NCBI GenBank assembly: GCA_022508665.1
Contig: JAFLUT010000003.1
Coordinates: 37,510 to 101,509 of the forward strand
Source of the DNA: Prevotellaceae bacterium
GTDB taxonomy: Bacteria > Bacteroidota > Bacteroidia > Bacteroidales > Bacteroidaceae
Length of the DNA stretch: 64,000 bases
Reading direction: 5' to 3'
The notes beneath the pieces are model-generated. The model was given only the letters and a program-made list of their open reading frames with translations, was not told the origin of the DNA and did no database searches. Shown here in pieces: positions 16,705 through 26,300 of the stretch. Position 1 is the stretch's first letter. Every line of letters starts with the position of its first letter. A program made the translations under genes and the position numbers.

Positions 16705-17588
16705 TTATCAAGGAAAAATGTTAGAGTCATCACAACACAATAAAGCAGTTGGAGTTGTGCCGACTGCTGGTCGAGTGAAGATATGGAGGCTGCATCTGCC
16801 TCTTTCTTATAGGCACTCATTGTGCGACAATTACGCAGTGCCACAGGGAGAAGTCCCAATACAGCAAGAGAATACATGGGGAAAAAGCCAAACACCCACA
16901 ATGCTGCAACCCATACGAAAGGTATCAGTTGCTCGCAAAAAAACAAAACGACAGCACCTCGAACTCCAAGCCCTTGTGCCATTGTGGACACAGAGGCACG
17001 GCGGTCGGTGTACATGTCTCTGGTGTTGTTTGCGTGAAGGATTGAGTCAACCAGCAAGGCAACAGGGAATGCCACAAACATAACAACCCATTCTATCCTG
17101 CCGATTGCAACGTAAGAAGTGCCAATGGCTGGCAGAATGCCGTATGCCGTAAGAATTACAGCATCGCCCATAGCCCTATATTTCAACGGAGGATATAGAA
17201 CAGCACACAATAGCCCGCCTATTCCAATCCACAGCAAAGGAAGTCCTGTACGAAACACTAATCCTAAGCCTACTGCGGTAGCGATCACATACAATCCAAT
17301 AGCAAGGTTGCGTATCTCTGACGGAGAGAATTTACCGCTTGTGAGAGTATCAACCCCATGCGTGTCGGCAGCATCTACGCCACGGCGGAAATCATGCCAG
17401 TCGCTCCATGTGTTTCCTGCGGCATGGAAAAGAACAATAGCCAACACTGCCCATAATCCGTTGCACCAATCTATATCACCAAAAATCCATTCCAAATAAG
17501 CCAAGACAACGACTACCGAGAGTGCTGATGCTGTGAAAGACCACGGACGTGTAGCCACTATCCATTCTTGTAAAGAGTGCTTTGCCAT
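16692..17588 (-). CDS. menA: 1,4-dihydroxy-2-naphthoate polyprenyltransferase (UbiA family)
   Basis: An integral membrane prenyltransferase that attaches the polyprenyl tail in menaquinone synthesis. The 298 residues have about eight membrane segments and the two Asp-rich motifs: NTWSDWHDFRRGVDAAD in the second quarter, and NNTRDMYTDR near the middle. The N-terminal WIVATRPWSFTASALSV is typical of MenA, which separates it from UbiA and heme O synthases. Other men genes are absent from the window. It reads toward the CPBP gene, which overlaps its end. argS lies 93 bp upstream in the same direction and may share the transcript. Confidence 0.87.
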   Translation of the reverse strand: MAKHSLQEWIVATRPWSFTASALSVVVVLAYLEWIFGDIDWCNGLWAVLAIVLFHAAGNTWSDWHDFRRGVDAADTHGVDTLTSGKFSPSEIRNLAIGLYVIATAVGLGLVFRTGLPLLWIGIGGLLCAVLYPPLKYRAMGDAVILTAYGILPAIGTSYVAIGRIEWVVMFVAFPVALLVDSILHANNTRDMYTDRRASVSTMAQGLGVRGAVVLFFCEQLIPFVWVAALWVFGFFPMYSLAVLGLLPVALRNCRTMSAYKKEADAASISSLDQQSAQLQLLYCVVMTLTFFLDKWLR

Positions 17589-17681
17589 ACAAAAAGCGGT
17601 TTTCTATATAATAAAAAGGAAAGGAAAAAAGGCGAGAGGGAAATAGCCTCTAACCCTTATCCTTTAACCTAAAAGTGAAAT

Positions 17682-19502
17682 TTACATACGTTCTGGCATC
17701 TCTATTCCCAACAGACTCATGCCGAGACTAATAACCTTTGCCACAGCCTTAGCGAGCGACAAGCGGAACTGCTTTAATTCCACATTTTCTTCACCAAGGA
17801 TAGTGAAATCGTGATAAAACTGGTTGAATTCCTTCGTCAGTTCGTAACAATAGTTGCAGATGCCCGAAGGACTGTAATCAGTACCAGCCTGACGAAGTGC
17901 CACGGGGAACTGATTGAGTTTCTGTATGAGTTCCGTCTCTTTCGTAGAAATGGAAATGCTTGTTGGCAACTGTGCAGGAATGTCGATGCCCTGCTCCTTT
18001 GCCTTGCGGAGGATGCTTGCAATACGAGCGTATGTGTATTGTATGAATGGACCAGTATTGCCGTTGAAGTCAATGCTCTCTTCGGGGTTGAACAGCATAT
18101 TCCTGCGTGCATCTACCTTGAGAATGAAGTATTTGAGAGCGCCAAGACCAACCTTGCGAGCCACTTCACGAGCCTCATCTTCAGGCATTTCCGTTTGCTT
18201 CACACGGTCTTTGCTTGCTTCGTAAGCGTCACTTATCATCGCAGCCATCAAGTCGTCGGCATCTACCACCGTTCCCTCACGGCTCTTCATCTTTCCGTTA
18301 GGCAATTCCACCATGCCGTAAGAGAAATGCACGAGGTCTTTGCCCCACTTGAAACCGAGTTTGTCGAGAAGGATGCTAAGCACTTGGAAATGATAATTCT
18401 GTTCATTGCCAACGACATAAATCATCTTGTCAATCGGGAAGTCTTGGAAACGAAGTTTTGCCGTACCGATGTCCTGTGTCATATACACCGAAGTACCATC
18501 GCTACGCAACAGCAGTTTCTCGTCCAATCCTTCTGCTGTGAGGTTCGCCCACACCGAGCCATCGTCACGGCGATAAAACAGCCCTTTGTCAAGTCCTTCC
18601 ATCACCTTCTCCTTACCTTCGAGGTAAGTATCTGACTCGTAATAAATCTTGTCGAAGCCAACGCCCATCATCTTGTATGTCTCGTCAAAACCGGCATATA
18701 CCCACTCGTTCATCTTCTTCCACAAAGCACGCACTTCGGGGTCGTTATGCTCCCACTTCACAAGCATTTCGTGTGCTTCCTTAATGAGAGGTGCTTCCTG
18801 CTTAGCCTTCTCCTTCGCCGCCTCGGCATCCATGCCTTCAGCCATGTACTGCTTTGCAAGTTCATCACATTCAGCCTTATAGTGCTTGTCAAAAGCCACA
18901 TAATAGTCGCCAATCAAGTGGTCGCCCTTCTTGCCCGACGACTCTGGTGTCTCTCCATTGCCCCACTTTAACCACGCAAGCATTGACTTACAGATGTGTA
19001 TGCCTCTGTCGTTCACAATGTTAGTCTTCACAACCTTGTTTCCGTTAGCCTCCACAATGCGTGCGAGTGCCGCTCCAAGCAGGTTGTTACGCACATGCCC
19101 AAGGTGCAACGGCTTGTTAGTGTTTGGCGAAGAATATTCAATCATTACCAGCGGACTCTCATCAGTCACCTCACGGAAACCGAACTTTTCCGTTGCGTTG
19201 ATATTGTTAAGCAACGTAATCCACGGTGCATCGCTGATGACAAGGTTAAGAAATCCTTTCACTACATTATACTTTGCGACAATCTCGCCAGCATTCTCCA
19301 CAAGAAACTTTCCAATCTCCTCGCCCACCATTTCTGGTGACTTGCGAGCCGCCTTAACAAATGGGAACACCACCACCGTCAGATGTCCCTCAAACTCAGC
19401 CTTCGTCTTCTGCAACTGAACCTGCTGTTCCGTAGCCTCAAAGCCATACAGCGACTTCACCGCCGCCTGCACTGCCGATATAATCTTTTCTTCTATACTC
19501 AT
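17682..19502 (-). CDS. argS: Arginyl-tRNA synthetase
   Basis: Charges tRNA-Arg with arginine. The 606 residues match the class I enzyme. An N-terminal Add-1 domain (1-110) is followed by the HIGH signature as HLGH in SSPNTNKPLHLGHVRNNLLG, then a long catalytic insert, the KMSKS equivalent in GKMKSREGTVVDADDL, and the C-terminal DALR anticodon domain (YTYARIASILRKAKEQG to the end, about 480-606). A promoter with a TAACTTTG box lies directly upstream. Function is secure. Confidence 0.97.
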   Translation of the reverse strand: MSIEEKIISAVQAAVKSLYGFEATEQQVQLQKTKAEFEGHLTVVVFPFVKAARKSPEMVGEEIGKFLVENAGEIVAKYNVVKGFLNLVISDAPWITLLNNINATEKFGFREVTDESPLVMIEYSSPNTNKPLHLGHVRNNLLGAALARIVEANGNKVVKTNIVNDRGIHICKSMLAWLKWGNGETPESSGKKGDHLIGDYYVAFDKHYKAECDELAKQYMAEGMDAEAAKEKAKQEAPLIKEAHEMLVKWEHNDPEVRALWKKMNEWVYAGFDETYKMMGVGFDKIYYESDTYLEGKEKVMEGLDKGLFYRRDDGSVWANLTAEGLDEKLLLRSDGTSVYMTQDIGTAKLRFQDFPIDKMIYVVGNEQNYHFQVLSILLDKLGFKWGKDLVHFSYGMVELPNGKMKSREGTVVDADDLMAAMISDAYEASKDRVKQTEMPEDEAREVARKVGLGALKYFILKVDARRNMLFNPEESIDFNGNTGPFIQYTYARIASILRKAKEQGIDIPAQLPTSISISTKETELIQKLNQFPVALRQAGTDYSPSGICNYCYELTKEFNQFYHDFTILGEENVELKQFRLSLAKAVAKVISLGMSLLGIEMPERM

Positions 19503-19521
19503 AATACAATGTAATTTTTTG

Positions 19522-19555
19522 CAAAGTTACACAAAAAATCACATTCGACATCAAA
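19522..19555 (-). promoter_or_regulatory. Promoter of argS
   Basis: Reading the minus strand, TTTG (19555-19552) and TAACTTTG (19529-19522) are 22 nt apart, close to the Bacteroidota -33/-7 spacing. The -7 box lies about 20 bp before the argS start codon. Confidence 0.6.
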
Positions 19556-19641
19556 AAGTCTTACAAATACTCAAAATCAGCGCCATTTACACAAATGTTT
19601 ATATTCGTTAATTTGGCATATTCTACAATATATAAGTATTT

Positions 19642-20994
19642 CTATTTTACACTATCTTCCGCGATTTCCCAGTGTCCTCCCTTATCTGGACCTACACGTT
19701 GGATGATACCTTTTGTTTGTAGTGTTTTCGTGATTTTAGCCACAGTTCGTCTGTTGACTCCAATTGCTTCTGCCATCTCTGATGTTGTGATATTAGGGTT
19801 TTGACGGATTAACTCAATTATTTTCTGTGAACTTTTCTGTGAACTTTTCTGTGAACTTTTCTGTGAACTTTTCTGTGAACCTTCCTGATTTTCTTCTCTA
19901 AAATAAAACACCATCCACATTTCTCCACTACTATATCTGACAGTGGGAGTTGGACATTCATAACTCTTGCAAGCCATGACAATTCGCTCTATGCCACGCC
20001 CCCAAGTTTCTATTTCGCCAGCACGGAAAAACACATTAGCCACATCGGGATTGTAAGGACGGCTGCGATGAGTTCCCAAAAGATTATCTACCGTCCATCC
20101 TTCAGGCAGATAGCCACAATTGAATATCTCCAATTTATCATCATATACAGCAATCTGAATGGGTGTCAGTGATTCGTATGCCTTATGAACAACAGCATTC
20201 AGCAATGCCTCACGCAGAGCCTCACGAGGAATAGGCAAAGATTCCACACGTTGAATGCCTTCATAACTGATTAAGGCACGTAAATATTTGGTTGTGAGCA
20301 AGTCCATCGCTCCTTTTACCTGCTGAAAAAGATTGCCGTGTATCTCATCTTGAAAAATCAAGTTTGCATTCTCCTTGAAATAGCCAATCTTGATGTAAGC
20401 ACCAGACACAAACCTTTCAGGGTCGGGATGAAAGACCAATGCTGCCGCCCTTTTCAGATAGTCTCCTTCAACAAGCCTCAATTTGTCCAGCAGTTCCGCA
20501 TTGCTATCTTGCAAATCTGCCTCATCCATGCGACCGCTCTTCTTTGCGAACTTGCGAAACAAATCAAATGTAGCGCCGTCCAAATCTTCCACTTTCAGAT
20601 AAGGCACAGGCACTCCGTCCCATGTCTTTCCCTGCTTGCGAAGCATAAAGCGGTCAAGTGCAGCCCCTTTCAGTTCCTGTTTGGTACTACCACTTCTGTA
20701 ATGATACTGCCCTTTGTAACTGATAGGATAAGGATATGGCTCTACAACAACCTCCAAATACTCCTTCCCTTCCTTTTCGTGCAGATTCACATCCACAATT
20801 ACCCCCATCACATCTCTCACCTTGTTCGGAATATCCTCCATCAGTCGCTTTGCATTCCCCACACCACACACATTTCCCTTGTCATCTATACCGACAAAGA
20901 TTGTACCTCCTTGTGCATTTGCAAATCCGCATATCCGTTTTAGATAGTCGTCACGCCAATTCTGCTTATATTCTATATTCTGTGCTTCTTTCAT
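19642..20994 (-). CDS. AlbA_2 (Schlafen AAA_4-type) transcriptional regulator-like protein
   Basis: A 450-residue protein of the 'ATP-dependent DNA helicase RecG-like' annotation group, which are not real helicases. An AlbA_2 domain (about 5-115) contains EYKQNWRDDYLKRICGFANAQGGTIFVGIDD. It is followed by a GHKL-like C-terminal domain (HATPase_c_4, about 250-370, with REALREALLNAVVHKAY and GRGIERIV). A linker of four QKSS repeats (374-391) leads to a winged helix (about 395-445, TTSEMAEAIGVNRRTVAKITKTL). It is the last gene of the defence operon, 43 bp after the TOPRIM gene. Such proteins often sit in defence islands and may regulate them; a direct defensive role is possible but unproven. Confidence 0.8.
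   Translation of the reverse strand: MKEAQNIEYKQNWRDDYLKRICGFANAQGGTIFVGIDDKGNVCGVGNAKRLMEDIPNKVRDVMGVIVDVNLHEKEGKEYLEVVVEPYPYPISYKGQYHYRSGSTKQELKGAALDRFMLRKQGKTWDGVPVPYLKVEDLDGATFDLFRKFAKKSGRMDEADLQDSNAELLDKLRLVEGDYLKRAAALVFHPDPERFVSGAYIKIGYFKENANLIFQDEIHGNLFQQVKGAMDLLTTKYLRALISYEGIQRVESLPIPREALREALLNAVVHKAYESLTPIQIAVYDDKLEIFNCGYLPEGWTVDNLLGTHRSRPYNPDVANVFFRAGEIETWGRGIERIVMACKSYECPTPTVRYSSGEMWMVFYFREENQEGSQKSSQKSSQKSSQKSSQKIIELIRQNPNITTSEMAEAIGVNRRTVAKITKTLQTKGIIQRVGPDKGGHWEIAEDSVK
19821..19880. repeat. 12-bp coding microsatellite (QKSS repeat)
   Basis: About five copies of TGTGAACTTTTC (plus strand) in the AlbA_2 gene encode QKSS repeats between the GHKL-like domain and the winged helix. 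A change in copy number keeps the frame, so it would alter linker length only. Confidence 0.85.
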
Positions 20995-21037
20995 ATTTAT
21001 ATTTATTATAAAAAAGAGTATCTATATAAAATCTAAT

Positions 21038-21883
21038 TTAGACTGAAAGAATTGCATGTTTCAGTGGCTCTAATCTACGAATATCGCATTTATCAACTAA
21101 ATTAAATTTCCATGTTTCTTTAGGCAATCTAAAAGAACAATTAAAATTCTTCTCTATGTAGTGTATGAAATATGGAATAATGAAATCCTTACCAGATACA
21201 ATTTTCAATAATGTATTTTCATTATAAGGAAATTGCTTTTCTCGATTGCTTAATAATTTGCCAATTCTTTCTTTAGATACCCCATTCTGGATCAAACCAT
21301 TTCTTATTTCTTCTATTCTCTTTTCTATCTTATCGATATCTATTTGTTTCCCTGACATATAAAAGTCTATATGCCTTAAATCAAAATTTCCATAGCATTC
21401 CATTTGAATAGAATAATAAAAAAACAATTTAATAAGAGATTCTGCTATCTCATTTAATGTTTGAGGAATATTTAATGTTTTTTTTACATTATCATAAGAA
21501 TCACGTGCATGAAACTTGTATGCAACATCACAAATTGCATCTTCGCATATCATATAGTTTTCTATACAATACGCATCAAGTATATACAAATTTTTTATGT
21601 TTCCCTTCTTTTCATATTGTAGAAATATATCTCCATCTACTATATATAATTTCTTTCGGTTAATCTCAATGTCATTTTGACAACATTTTATAACTGTTTT
21701 TCTACATCCTAAAGGGTGTATGTCATTTATTTCAATATTTGTATCAGACAACAACCTTTTTAGTAATTTTACATAAAATTCTTTATCTTTATGACAGTCT
21801 TCTGTATATATATCTATCGAATTTCTATAATTCTTAAATACGGTTGCTGCTTGTCGTACGTCTGTTGAAAATTCTAAAGGCAT
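21038..21883 (-). CDS. ariB: PARIS-like DUF4435 TOPRIM effector (AriB-like)
   Basis: A 281-residue DUF4435 protein with a TOPRIM core. The acidic residues are visible: Glu28 in IYTEDCHKDKEFY, Asp83 and Asp85 in YIVDGDIF, and the family motif CIENYMI (Glu108-Asn109). In PARIS phage defence, AriB is a nuclease held inactive by the AAA ATPase AriA and released when a phage anti-restriction protein is sensed; known AriB cleaves host tRNA. This gene follows the AriA-like gene by 8 bp in the same order as in PARIS. The sequence is strongly AT-rich compared with core genes, which fits horizontal transfer. The PARIS identity rests on the gene pair and motifs; the trigger and target are unknown. Confidence 0.75.
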   Translation of the reverse strand: MPLEFSTDVRQAATVFKNYRNSIDIYTEDCHKDKEFYVKLLKRLLSDTNIEINDIHPLGCRKTVIKCCQNDIEINRKKLYIVDGDIFLQYEKKGNIKNLYILDAYCIENYMICEDAICDVAYKFHARDSYDNVKKTLNIPQTLNEIAESLIKLFFYYSIQMECYGNFDLRHIDFYMSGKQIDIDKIEKRIEEIRNGLIQNGVSKERIGKLLSNREKQFPYNENTLLKIVSGKDFIIPYFIHYIEKNFNCSFRLPKETWKFNLVDKCDIRRLEPLKHAILSV

Positions 21884-21891
21884 AACTGTGT

Positions 21892-23268
21892 TTATTTTGA
21901 TAAATCCTCACACCATTCTTTTCGTTCTGGTCTCGCTAATATTGCTGGAGCGTGGGTAGCCATAATAAATTGTGTCTCAGGGCTTGCTGTTATTAGAGCA
22001 TCAACGAATTTTTCTTGCCAACTTATATGTAGAGATAATTCCGGTTCATCAATAATAAATATCGGAGAGAGTTTATTTTTCTTATGAAATGCTAAATGTG
22101 CAAGCATGACAATTAATTGTTTTTCGCCAGAAGATAACTCGTATATAGTATTTCTCCTTTGACTCCCTTTTATGGTAATGCTAATATCCCCTTGTTCATG
22201 AACTTCAATCTCTTTTTTCCCTTCTTTGAAAAATATATTGGTACTCTCTGCAAATCTTAATATTGGCTCTTTTAATTTTTGAATACTATTAGAATAGTTG
22301 TTTGCATATTGTATGATTTTATCAATCTTTTCGATTTGAGCGCTATTTAGCATCCAATCTAATAATGCATTCATGTATTCTGGCGTTGCAGCACCTTTGT
22401 TTGTATCTACAGAAGGTGTGCTAGCTAATGTTTCTAATGTCTTTTGAATGCTATCAAAGAAATCAGAAAACTGAGATGACAGATCTTTTATTTCAAGATT
22501 AGAAATAGCAGAATTAAGTCTTTCCCTTCTCTGTTTAAGCAAATTCAATTCCTCACGATATTGAATAATTGGTATTGAAACAGACTTATTGACTTTAAAT
22601 GATTCTGAAAAAATTTTTTTCCTGAAATCATTTGATATTGACGTTTGACTACGAGCATTCTGCCTAACGAGATTGTAAAACATTTCTTGAATATCAATTA
22701 AAGCCTCATCAACAGCGTCAAACATCACATCTAGATTTATTCTGTTCCTATTATGTGCTATAAAATCTCGCTGTGAAAACCCAAACCTATTTCTTTCTGT
22801 GATTCTTCTATTTAGTCCTAAAAACAAAGGTGTACGTAATTCTTTTATTTTATGCACAACTTCTGTTTCTTCAAAAAGCATTATAAAACGATTAATTCTA
22901 TCAACATTTATCATTTCCACATCCATCTTGCCTTTATTGAATATTTTTTCAATAAACGGAACCTCATTAGAAAAAACTCGCCTATTTACAGAATCCCAAT
23001 ACTGTATTGTTATTACACCTGCATTTTTTTTACAACTTATAACGATTTGTGCAGAATCAGAAATTCTTTCACATTCTAACTTTATTTCTGTATATTCTAT
23101 CTGTGTCAAATCAATAAAAGATGGCGTTAATAATCCCGATAACAACTTTATGACAGTTGTTTTCCCCGAACCATTAATTCCAATCAGAAAAGTAACACAA
23201 TCCCTAAATTTAATGTCAAAGTTCATGTAACCTCTGACATCTTTTCCTATAAAATGCTTTAATCTCAT
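21892..23268 (-). CDS. ariA: PARIS-like ABC-type AAA ATPase (AriA-like)
   Basis: A 458-residue ATPase of the SMC/ABC class (AAA_15/AAA_21). Walker A is GINGSGKTT (30-38), the ABC signature is LSSGE (378-382), Walker B is IFIIDEPE (403-410) and the switch His is in ATHAP (His439). Helical segments lie between about 160 and 330. Length and layout fit AriA, the sensor that assembles into a ring and holds AriB until a phage trigger arrives. It is followed after 8 bp by the DUF4435 gene and preceded after 64 bp by a type IIG enzyme, a sensible setting for a guard against anti-restriction proteins. Other ATPases of overcoming-lysogenization (OLD-like) systems look similar, but their partner would be a fused or UvrD-type protein. 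Confidence 0.75.
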   Translation of the reverse strand: MRLKHFIGKDVRGYMNFDIKFRDCVTFLIGINGSGKTTVIKLLSGLLTPSFIDLTQIEYTEIKLECERISDSAQIVISCKKNAGVITIQYWDSVNRRVFSNEVPFIEKIFNKGKMDVEMINVDRINRFIMLFEETEVVHKIKELRTPLFLGLNRRITERNRFGFSQRDFIAHNRNRINLDVMFDAVDEALIDIQEMFYNLVRQNARSQTSISNDFRKKIFSESFKVNKSVSIPIIQYREELNLLKQRRERLNSAISNLEIKDLSSQFSDFFDSIQKTLETLASTPSVDTNKGAATPEYMNALLDWMLNSAQIEKIDKIIQYANNYSNSIQKLKEPILRFAESTNIFFKEGKKEIEVHEQGDISITIKGSQRRNTIYELSSGEKQLIVMLAHLAFHKKNKLSPIFIIDEPELSLHISWQEKFVDALITASPETQFIMATHAPAILARPERKEWCEDLSK

Positions 23269-23332
23269 AATTATATATTTAAAGTTATTCTTTATTTAAT
23301 TTATTATCACTATGATATTATATAGACACTAA

Positions 23333-26300
23333 TTAGTCATCACTAAATCCATATAGGGATGCAATGATTTTATCTATTTCTTTTGACAAATTTTGGAATT
23401 GCTCTTCATCATCCCGTACCGCCATCATTTTGTCGGCATATTCATTCAGCACTGGTGGCAGTTCTTTCGGGACAGGTATCTGACGGAAGTTATCCCAAAT
23501 CAGTTGCGCCCCATGCTGAATACGAGGGCAGAACTCGGTGATAAGCCACCAGCCTATTCGGGAACAAAGTAGGGCTAATAGGGCTTTGTCTGGAACGGAT
23601 ATAAAGTACATTGAGTTATTGCAGAATGTTGATGAATCGTCATAGACAAAACACGACTTTGTTTGAAATACTTGATAAAATAATTTGTGTTCTGCAAATT
23701 TGTCATAATATGCACATGCACGCAACTCCCACCAATAATCCCCCTTGTCTGTTCGTGTTTTGGCTTCTTCACGGAATTGCTCTAACCATGCAGCAATAGC
23801 AGGGTATTTGTCGTTGAACCAAATCCATGCTTCATCTTCCGTCGGAACTGCATATTTCGTTGTGTCTACGCCCATGTGCTGTATTGTAAATCCTTTGGGA
23901 ATAAATACTAAATAAGAACATGGAACGGCTTTACCATAAGCAACAAGTCCTCTCCCTTGCAAAAATGGACGTAATAGATCTTTTGAATGAATATCTTGAG
24001 TAATTAGTTCTTTGGCTTTGTCTATATCTATGTTAAAAGCCTTTGATAAACCTGTAAGAATGCCACGATAAGACTCCCCACCAACATACTCTCCTAAAGT
24101 AATCATCTGAGTTTTATACCTTTTGACAGCATTAAAGTTATGAAGACTGGATATAACCCAAATTTCATCACTCATTTTTGTAGTATCAAACTCTTCCTTT
24201 TCTTCTTCCACATTTTCAGAAAGCATTTCTGGGTTTACCTTTTCAAGTGTGGATATAAATAACCTGCCGTCCTGCTTTTCTTTCTTCATTCGGATAATGC
24301 AGGTGTATGTAGTTGCATCTTCAAAGATTTGATTATCACCAAAATCTACTAAATGGGTTAGATTCTGTTGCAAAAAGAGTTCACGAAGCGGTCGCCCATA
24401 CATCACTTTCTCCCACTTGTTTGGTATAATATATGACAAATATCCTCCTTGGCGAAGCAGGTGTAAACCTCTTTCAACGAATAACGCATATATATCGCCT
24501 CTTGGTTCTAATGTTTTATAGGTCTTATGTACACCCTGTCCTTCTTTTTCAATTCTGTGCATCTTACCATATACCGAAACCTCTGTTTTCAATTTCTCCA
24601 AACTTATGTAGGGAGGGTTGCCTATTATAACATCAAAACCTCCAAACGTTCCATCTTCATTCAAGACTTCTGGAAATTCTATCATCCATTCCAATGAATG
24701 TGGAAGAACTTTTTGTGTATTGGTTTCTTTTGTGTTGTCACCAAAAAGGTCTTTCATTATTGGAGGTGATAGTTTTTGTTTAATGTCTGTTATATCTTGA
24801 AACAAGCGATTTCTTGTGGCTTTGGAAAGACAGTTCTTATATTCACGAACATTCTGCTTATACTCTCTAACAAGTTCTTGTATTCCGTCTTGGTTTCCTG
24901 CATTTTTGTTAATCCTATGCCCTATGCTTACAGGATGAGTAGAGGCAAGCGAGTTTCCACATTTTATGTTAATGTCTATATTAGGCAGTGTCTGCAATAG
25001 GCGTTCACCTTTATCATTTTTATAGTAATAGGCATTCTTCAATAGTTCAATCCATAGGCGTAAACGACAAACATCCACACTCTTAGGATTTAAATCTACA
25101 CCGAAAAGACAATTTTCTATAATGGTACGCTTCTCTTCAAACAGTGTCTCCTGTATTCTTTGGCTTGACGGATTGGAAGGGTCGTATCTGAAAATCTCAT
25201 CATCTTCATCTGAAATGACTAACTCGTCATATTCCACTTTGATGTCGTATTCATTGATGCGTTTGGGTAGTGCTTGATGGTCTTGCAACACACCCAACTC
25301 TCTTTTTATGGCAATCATTTCATTCAGTGCTGATACCAAAAAATGACCGCTACCGACAGCAGGGTCGCATATACGCAAGGAATTTATAATCTCATTGGCT
25401 TCTGTCCTTACCTCTCGCTTTCCATATTCAATCGCCTCTTTCAAGTCTTCAAAATCCTCACATTTCCAGCCTTTTACGTTGTTGAACTTGTCTATAATTG
25501 CTCGGCGGAGTGTCTTATTGCAAATGTACTCCGTTATATATCCGGGCGTAAAAAACGAACCATCTTTATATCCATTGATTTTCTCAAATATCAAGCCTAA
25601 CACCGAAGCGTTGATAAGTTTATCGCTGTCTGTTCTGACAGTTTCCTGTGCTTGACTTTGTTCTGTACCAAAGTCGTATGCGTCAAGGAATGAAAACAAA
25701 TAGTCAAGCGTTGATTTCTTCCCTGTAACCTTTTTCCCTTTGCCGTCTTTCAATACTGTTTTTGTATAGACATCCATTTCCCCCATACGAATGCCGCTAA
25801 TGGGAAAAAAAGTTTCCTCAATCTTTGCCAATTCAAACAGCGAACTATTAAGGTATGGAACATCGGGAAACTGGCGTTTCATATCGTCCGTGCGTTCATC
25901 AACAGGTTTAGCCATTACTTGCATAAACAATGCGTGAAGCACATCATAATCTTGAATATGAGCCGTGTCTAAAAACTTAACATCTCGACCTTTATTGAAA
26001 CTAACAAGTTGAGACTCCAATAGTTTCAAGAACAAAACACGATTTATCCACGTCAGCACCAATCCCAAAGCCGCTTCAAACTGTTCTTCCTCGTTGGTTA
26101 TAGACGAATACCCTTCTAAGTTTTCATAAGCCTGTTCTGCCAAAGAAAAACTTTGCTTGCCTTTCTTTAATCGTTTGATTTTATGTACACCTTTGTCAAT
26201 GTCTTCTTCAACGCCCATAATGTAAAGCAGTTCGCTGTAGAAGTGCTTGTTCAGGGTGTTGTGGTCGGAAGTGAACGGGAGTTTTAGCAGATGTGTTGGG

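Noticed and set aside
19821..19880. Short tandem repeat considered as a CRISPR array
   Set aside because: The 12-bp units have no spacers and lie inside a coding frame.
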